From the NCBI GenBank assembly GCA_035938215.1, contig DASZHC010000050.1:1-10907 (forward strand): a DNA stretch of 10,907 bases, written 5' to 3'. Positions 7,501 to 10,907 of the stretch are shown piece by piece; the stretch's first letter is position 1; the number at the start of each line of letters is the position of its first letter. The stretch comes from DASZHC01 sp035938215. GTDB lineage: Bacteria > Verrucomicrobiota > Verrucomicrobiia > Chthoniobacterales > JAFAMB01. The notes under the pieces were generated by a model. That model was not told where the DNA came from and made no database searches. It saw only the letters and a program-made list of their open reading frames with translations. Position numbers and translations under genes: made by a program.

Positions 7501-8073
7501 CGCAAAGCCAAGTTCATGAGCGAGCTGAGCCAGGATTTGCTCATGTTGCGGGTAGCGATACCCATGCATCAATACGATCGCGACACAATAGATTCCGTCG
7601 GTCAGCAATTTTTCGAACGCAATCCGTGCCTCGGTTAGGTCGAGATGCTCGATTTCAGCCCCATCGTTCGACATACGCCCGGCGCATTCGACGACCCTCT
7701 CATAAAGTTGATCAGGAAGTTTGATGTCCAGGTCAAAAAGTCTGGGTCGCTGCTGCGTTCCTATTTGAAGTACGTCCCGAAAGCCGCGGTTTGTGACTAG
7801 AGCCATCCGCTCACCTTTTCTTTCCAGGAGCGCGTTGGTCGCAATAGTCGTGCCCATTTTAACGACTGCAATTTGCTCAACCGGGATAGCCTCGTTTCGA
7901 GGCAAATCGAATATTCGACGAATACCTTCAACTGACGCATCCGGATAATGCTCAGGATCGTCAGAAAGCAGCTTGGCTGTCCGGAAAGTACCGTCAGGCG
8001 CCAAGGCGACGAGGTCCGTGAAGGTTCCACCTCGATCGATCCAGAATTTCCAACCCGCTGTCGCAGTCGCCAT
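4498..8073 (-). CDS. 5-oxoprolinase/hydantoinase, HyuA-HyuB fusion
   Basis: A 1191-residue single chain joining the two halves of the hydantoinase/oxoprolinase family, as in eukaryotic-type 5-oxoprolinase (about 1200-1290 residues), which opens 5-oxoproline to glutamate with ATP. The N-terminal HyuA half (about 1-680) shows the ATP-binding motifs RGGTFTD (14-20), MGTTIATNALLERKG (73-87), SGPAAG (261-266), FDMGGTSTD (285-293) and TFGGAGGQHA (448-457). The HyuB half (about 690-1191) shows NDPFAGGTHLPDI (773-785) and SRGHHADVGG (804-813), whose His and Asp residues are the likely metal ligands, and ends in the typical ETPGGGGFG. The stretch GTQQRPRLFDLDI favours oxoprolinase, but related hydantoinases or lactamases cannot be excluded. 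No signal peptide is seen. The ATG at 8073 has no clear ribosome site; a tandem palindromic repeat lies upstream. The phosphoesterase follows with a 4-nt overlap. Confidence 0.93.
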   Translation of the reverse strand: MATATAGWKFWIDRGGTFTDLVALAPDGTFRTAKLLSDDPEHYPDASVEGIRRIFDLPRNEAIPVEQIAVVKMGTTIATNALLERKGERMALVTNRGFRDVLQIGTQQRPRLFDLDIKLPDQLYERVVECAGRMSNDGAEIEHLDLTEARIAFEKLLTDGIYCVAIVLMHGYRYPQHEQILAQLAHELGFAHVYPSHETSQLVKFVDRGQTTVVDAYLSPVLRKYVDRLHSALPGVRLLFMQSNGGLADASRFRGKDSILSGPAAGVVGAAKVANRAGFERVIAFDMGGTSTDVTHYAGGFERRFETEIAGIRMCTPMMHIHTVAAGGGSICRFDGMRLRVGPESAGANPGPACYRRGGPLTVTDCNVALGRLAPQFFPHIFGANGDLPPDTEIVRTRLSELADKIKDFSPESMASGFLRIAVENMANAIKKISVAQGYDVTRYTLVTFGGAGGQHACAVADALGMARVLVHPLAGVLSAFGMGLAEVRVLRERSVEKPFDKTGVEEAGKTLQELATLAENELLTQEHSLSRTVCKLNIRYKDANTALPVDFRAAGDMTRAFREAHRSRFGFHPDARSMVIDSVSVEAIGENAEQLDNLQCSRTLLRAKLLATLDVFFEGEWRSTPVFDRESIPPGFAISGPAIIAEPTTTTIVEPEWVAEITSRFDLLLSRAAPREPDASIETKANPILLEVFGNLFISVAEQMGAVLQNCAYSVNIKERLDFSCALFDAEGRLVANAPHVPVHLGSMGTAVRAIIERRGMNVRPGDVYALNDPFAGGTHLPDITVVTPVFARSDIPRFWVASRGHHADVGGASPGSMPPDSHVIEEEGVLITDLLLVRNGEFREATFVALMSSGPYPARNPEQNLGDIRAQIAANEKGIQELKRIVDQFGLEVVEAYMHHVRRNAAAEVRSVISKLHSGYFIQEMDSGAKISVRIEPARQRMKIDFTGTSRQRADNFNAPSSIVQAVVLYVLRTLINADLPLNDGCLEAVDLVIPQASMLAPLPPAAVAAGNVETSQALANALYGALGVLAGSQGTMNNLTFGNSKYQYYETICGGAGAGRGFDGASAVHTHMTNSRLTDPEILELRYPVFVESFSIRKGSGGEGRWRGGDGVVRKIRFRESMTVAILANSRRIAPFGVEGGEPGRVGKTTVVRAGQGMEDLGSCARTEVCCGDMIIVETPGGGGFGTR
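4507..4518 (-). promoter_or_regulatory. Internal ribosome site for the phosphoesterase
   Basis: The glycine codons at the end of the upstream gene (protein ending GGGGFGTR) supply GGAGG 12 nt and GGA 5 nt before the phosphoesterase GTG. They could serve reinitiation after the overlapping stop. Confidence 0.4.
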
Positions 8074-8122
8074 TATCGTGGCAATCTATGAATTTGCGGG
8101 GGATTGTGAACCGGTTTTACGA

Positions 8123-8263
8123 AAACATCACCCGGTAGCGGTAGGGCGAAGCTCCCGTTGAGCCGCCGACCGGTCCTTTGCGCTCGGTTCGAAGAAGCTA
8201 CCCAACCCGCTCGCTCAAGAAGCCGCTCGCCAGGAGGCTCGCCCTACCGATGACAGGCCAGGC
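8123..8263. repeat. Palindromic intergenic repeat, copy 1
   Basis: First of two direct copies of a non-coding repeat lying between rdgB and the oxoprolinase gene. The inner element is bounded by inverted arms at 8140-8157 and 8231-8248 that match at 15 of 18 positions (GGTAGGGCGAAGCTCCCG against the complement of the right arm), spanning 109 bp. Relative to copy 2 it has an extra 6 bp near the left arm, where GGTAGC precedes GGTAGG. It resembles REP- or MITE-like elements that I recall from Verrucomicrobiota and Acidobacteriota genomes. No gene is carried. Confidence 0.8.
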
Positions 8264-8400
8264 AAACATCACCCGGTAGGGCGAAGCTCCCGCTGAGCCG
8301 CCGGCTGGTCCTTTGCGCTCGGTTCGAAGCTAGCTACCCAACCCGCTCGCTCAAGAAGCCGCTCGCCGGGAGGCTCGCCCTACCGATGACAGGCCAGAGG
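8264..8400. repeat. Palindromic intergenic repeat, copy 2
   Basis: Second direct copy, adjoining the first and nearly identical to it apart from a few substitutions and two small length changes. Its arms, 8275-8292 and 8367-8384, match at 16 of 18 positions, so they could fold into a long stem. The right arm reads CGGGAGGCTCGCCCTACC. Both copies share the same flank AAACATCACCCGGTAG, which suggests a tandem duplication of element plus flank rather than two separate insertions. Confidence 0.8.
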
Positions 8401-8430
8401 AATATCACCGTAGGGCTAGCGCCCTTGCCC
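8401..8430. repeat. Decayed third repeat fragment with hairpin after rdgB
   Basis: The bases AATATCACCGTAGGG echo the left end of the two full copies (AAACATCACCCGGTAGGG) and then diverge. AGGGC (8412-8416) and GCCCT (8421-8425) form a 5-bp stem with a 4-nt loop, 5 nt after the rdgB stop. There is no T-run, so it is at most a weak or Rho-assisted terminator for rdgB. Confidence 0.4.
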
Positions 8431-9015
8431 TCAGCTCCTCAAAAATTCGAGCACTTTGGCAAGGGCTCTGCCTCGATGGCTCAGGCTATTTTTGATTTCC
8501 GGCTGCAATTCACCAAAAGTCTCTGAATATCCGCTAGGAATAAACATCGAGTCGTATCCGAATCCGCCGAAACCGCGCTCTTCCGGAATCACTTTGCCTT
8601 CGACCGTTCCTTCGAAAGAACCCAGCAACTCGCCCTGAGTCGCAAGAACCATCACACAGCGGAAGCGCGCCTTCAATTCGCCCCCCCGCAGGTTTTTTAA
8701 CAGTTCAATGAGTGCGCGGCGATTTTCCGCATCGTTCGCGTTTCCACCAGCGAATCGAGCGGATCTGACCCCGGGTGCCCCTCCCAGCGCGTCCACTTCC
8801 AGGCCGGAATCATCTGCGAGAACAAGGCCGGTAAAAACCCGGGAAATGCCCAACGCCTTGAGCATTGCATTCTCCTCAAACGTGGCCCCGGTCTCCTCCA
8901 TAGCCGGGCTGTGGGGGAAGGACAGAAGATCGCTGACGCGCCAGCCGGACCCCAGCATCTGGCCGATTTCACGGGTTTTGTGCGCATTCCGAGTAGCGAT
9001 TAAAAGTGTTTGCAT
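8431..9015 (-). CDS. rdgB: XTP/dITP diphosphatase (RdgB/HAM1 family)
   Basis: A 194-residue cytoplasmic pyrophosphatase that removes non-canonical purine nucleotides (dITP, XTP) by cleaving them to the monophosphate and pyrophosphate, keeping them out of DNA and RNA. The length is normal for the family. Motifs are ATRNAHK (7-13, the phosphate-binding TxNxxK), the acidic ATFEENA (44-50), LADDSGLEVDALGGAPGV (66-83, holding the catalytic Asp pair 68-69), FGGFGYDSMFIP (149-160) and LSHRGRAL (178-185). The ATG at 9015 begins right at the first strand (MQTLLIATRN) and has a good ribosome site. It is divergent from leuS. Downstream it is followed by the repeat array and not by a tightly linked gene, so it probably forms its own transcript. 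Confidence 0.96.
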   Translation of the reverse strand: MQTLLIATRNAHKTREIGQMLGSGWRVSDLLSFPHSPAMEETGATFEENAMLKALGISRVFTGLVLADDSGLEVDALGGAPGVRSARFAGGNANDAENRRALIELLKNLRGGELKARFRCVMVLATQGELLGSFEGTVEGKVIPEERGFGGFGYDSMFIPSGYSETFGELQPEIKNSLSHRGRALAKVLEFLRS

Positions 9016-9128
9016 CGTCAGATGACCACCTCAAAATTGCCTCCTCCCTTGAGACTGCTCCGACGAACAGGCAAATCCAGGCCTGAGAATGAGCAGCCTT
9101 CAGAGTGAGCCTGCACTACATTTTATCA
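9016..9128. promoter_or_regulatory. Divergent rdgB-leuS intergenic region
   Basis: These 113 bp must carry the starts for both divergent genes. On the plus strand TTGAGA (9049-9054) could be a -35 for leuS, but the bases 17 nt on (CAAATC) are a poor -10. I see no clear -10 for rdgB, no T-box-like leader and no strong ribosome site before leuS. The region is too short for a typical T-box riboswitch. Confidence 0.4.
9026..9032 (-). promoter_or_regulatory. Ribosome binding site of rdgB
   Basis: GAGGTGG on the minus strand lies 10 nt before the rdgB ATG. It is the best Shine-Dalgarno match in the window and supports the chosen start. Confidence 0.55.
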
Positions 9129-10907
9129 ATGAGCGAGCGCCGAAAACAGTTTCCGTTTCCTGAATTTGAACCGAAATGGCGGCAATACTGGGAACAAACC
9201 GGCATTTTCCATACCCCCAACCCGGGCGAACCGGCGTTCAACCCCTCAAAGCCGAAATTCTATGTGCTCGACATGTTTCCCTATCCCAGCGGCGAAGGGC
9301 TCCATGTCGGTCATCCTGAAGGATATACGGCCACCGATATACTTGCCCGGTACAAGCGTTTCAAAGGATTCAATGTCCTGCATCCGATGGGATGGGATGC
9401 GTTTGGGCTGCCCGCGGAGCAGTACGCGATCAAAACCGGCAGCCATCCTTCTACAGCAACAGCGCAAAATATTGAGCGTTTTAAGGCACAGCTGAAGAAA
9501 ATCGGATTCAGCTATGACTGGCTTCGGGAACTTAACACGACTGATCCAAATTATTACAAATGGACTCAGTGGATCTTCCTCAAGCTCTATAACTCCTGGT
9601 TTGATCCGAGCGTACGCGCTGCGCGTCCTATAGAAGAGCTGATTTGGAAACGAACGGAGGAGTTTCCTCAAGAGGCGGAAGACGAACGCCGGGAATTCAT
9701 CGACAACCACCGCTTGGCCTATGTCACGGAAGCCCCGGTGAACTGGTGTCCGGAACTCGGAACGGTCCTGGCCAACGAAGAGGTCGTCGACGGCAAGAGC
9801 GAAGTCGGCGGATTTCCGGTCGTGCGGCGCCCCATGCGTCAGTGGATGTTGCGTATCACCGCCTATGCAGATCGTTTGCTTGAGGAACTGGAGGGTCTTG
9901 ACTGGCCGGAGCCCATCAAAGCGTTGCAGAGAAATTGGATCGGCAGGAGTGAAGGCGCGGAAGCGAAATTTCGTGTAGCTGATCGGGAGGATGAAATCAG
10001 TGTCTTTACGACGCGTCCCGACACTTTGTTCGGAGCGACGTACGTGGTGCTCGCGCCAGAACATCCTCTAGTCGATCCCATAACCACAGAAACGCAGCGC
10101 GCCGCGGTTGCCAGGTACAAAGAGATGGTCGGATCGAAATCTGATTTGGAGCGGACCGATCTTGCGCGCGAGAAGACCGGCGTTTTCACCGGGACGTTCG
10201 CAATCAACCCGACGAATGGGGAGCGCGTCCCGATCTGGATCGCGGACTATGTTCTGATGAGCTACGGCACTGGCGCTATTATGGCTGTGCCCGGTCATGA
10301 CGAGCGCGATTTTGAGTTTGCTAAAAAATTTGCGCTGGAAATTCGGTACGTGGTGGAGCCCCCACATTCCAATCGCACCTCTGGAGAACCGGACCAACAC
10401 TGCTTCACCGGAGAGGGAATCGCAAAAAACTCCGGATTTATCGATGGCATGCCAACAGCCGAGGCGAAACGCCACATCATCGATTGGTTGGAGCAGCGCC
10501 AATCCGGGAAAAGATCTATTAATTATAAATTGCGCGATTGGTTATTCTCCCGGCAACGCTATTGGGGCGAACCTTTTCCGATCGTCTGGCGTAACGGCAG
10601 ACACCTTGCTTTGCAAGATTCGAACTTGCCCGTTGTTCCACCACCGCTTGATGACTACCGACCTACTGGTACAACCGAACCACCGTTGGCCAAAGCAAAA
10701 GAATGGATAACATTGCCTGACGGCGCAACGCGCGAGCTGAATACAATGCCGCAATGGGCCGGATCTTGCTGGTATTATTTGCGCTTCATTTCCCCGGACG
10801 AGCCGAATCGCTTCGTCAATGAAACGGCTGAGCGATACTGGATGGGTGGCGATGCCCCCTTTCAGGCGTGTCCCGGCGGCGTGGATCTGTATGTTGGAGG
10901 AACGGAA
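9129..10907 (+). CDS. leuS: Leucyl-tRNA synthetase, N-terminal two thirds (cut by window edge)
   Basis: The first 593 codons of LeuRS, which attaches leucine to its tRNA; the frame is open to the right edge, so the KMSKS loop and anticodon-binding domain are outside. Seen in order: YVLDMFPYPSGEGLHVGHPEG (44-64, containing the HVGH form of the HIGH signature), WDAFGLPAEQYA (89-100), the editing domain with TTRPDTLFG (294-302) and MAVPGHDERD (385-394), where Asp391 corresponds to the conserved editing Asp, then LRDWLFSRQRYWGEP (468-482), NTMPQWAGSCWYYLRF (538-553) and DLYVGGTE (586-593). The ATG at 9129 gives MSERRKQFPFPEFEPKW, a normal start; no strong Shine-Dalgarno precedes it. Residues 573-582 (GGDAPFQACP) look like a short insertion before GGVDLYVGG, which usually follows YWM more closely. 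Confidence 0.96.
   Translation, partial: MSERRKQFPFPEFEPKWRQYWEQTGIFHTPNPGEPAFNPSKPKFYVLDMFPYPSGEGLHVGHPEGYTATDILARYKRFKGFNVLHPMGWDAFGLPAEQYAIKTGSHPSTATAQNIERFKAQLKKIGFSYDWLRELNTTDPNYYKWTQWIFLKLYNSWFDPSVRAARPIEELIWKRTEEFPQEAEDERREFIDNHRLAYVTEAPVNWCPELGTVLANEEVVDGKSEVGGFPVVRRPMRQWMLRITAYADRLLEELEGLDWPEPIKALQRNWIGRSEGAEAKFRVADREDEISVFTTRPDTLFGATYVVLAPEHPLVDPITTETQRAAVARYKEMVGSKSDLERTDLAREKTGVFTGTFAINPTNGERVPIWIADYVLMSYGTGAIMAVPGHDERDFEFAKKFALEIRYVVEPPHSNRTSGEPDQHCFTGEGIAKNSGFIDGMPTAEAKRHIIDWLEQRQSGKRSINYKLRDWLFSRQRYWGEPFPIVWRNGRHLALQDSNLPVVPPPLDDYRPTGTTEPPLAKAKEWITLPDGATRELNTMPQWAGSCWYYLRFISPDEPNRFVNETAERYWMGGDAPFQACPGGVDLYVGGTE

Noticed and set aside
8123..8400. Possible CRISPR array
   Set aside because: There are only two long units in direct tandem with no short repeat-spacer pattern; the palindromic arms fit a REP- or MITE-like element.
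9016..9128. Possible T-box leader for leuS
   Set aside because: The region is only 113 bp, and I see neither the T-box core sequence nor a terminator hairpin with a T-run.
9246..10064. Open frame of 272 codons on the minus strand inside leuS
   Set aside because: It lies wholly antisense to an unmistakable LeuRS, and its translation shows no recognisable domain; long antisense frames are expected in codon-biased genes.

Overview
The window looks like a chromosomal segment of a free-living bacterium, most likely a member of the Verrucomicrobiota. This is an inference from protein recall, not a database result. It rests on the Rho fragment (a long disordered leader followed by GKGFGFLR and a QSPQDIFVTPEVVR-like stretch), on the style of the LeuRS N-terminus, and on GTAGGGCGAGC-type palindromic repeats between genes. 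No tRNA, rRNA, CRISPR array, integrase, transposase or phage gene was seen. The content is mostly housekeeping with one accessory catabolic pair.

Layout. Six genes run on the minus strand, in transcription order: rdgB/HAM1 (8431-9015), a 1191-residue 5-oxoprolinase/hydantoinase (HyuA-HyuB fusion, 4498-8073), a metallophosphoesterase overlapping it by 4 nt (3611-4501), typA/bipA (1533-3344), yebC (627-1379), and rho (from about 591, running off the left edge). leuS (from 9129, running off the right edge) is on the plus strand, divergent from rdgB across 113 bp. The longest gene-free stretch, 8074-8430, holds two imperfect copies of a 136-141 bp repeat with terminal inverted arms, plus a decayed third fragment. 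The 266 bp between typA and the phosphoesterase contains a nested inverted repeat and no convincing gene.

How the genes fit together. typA, yebC and rho are all information-processing genes: a ribosome-associated GTPase, a YebC/TACO1 translation factor or regulator, and the transcription terminator. yebC and rho are close enough to be cotranscribed, and a perfect TATAAT lies upstream of yebC. The oxoprolinase and phosphoesterase overlap as GTGA and should be translationally coupled, but why a phosphoesterase should accompany an amide-ring hydrolase is not clear. rdgB (nucleotide-pool sanitation) and leuS (leucine charging) are unrelated neighbours sharing an intergenic region.

I found no clear new multi-gene system. 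The points most worth a second look are the HyuAB-phosphoesterase coupling, the Rho N-terminus that appears to lack the usual helical Rho_N domain, the tandem palindromic repeat, and the structured typA leader.
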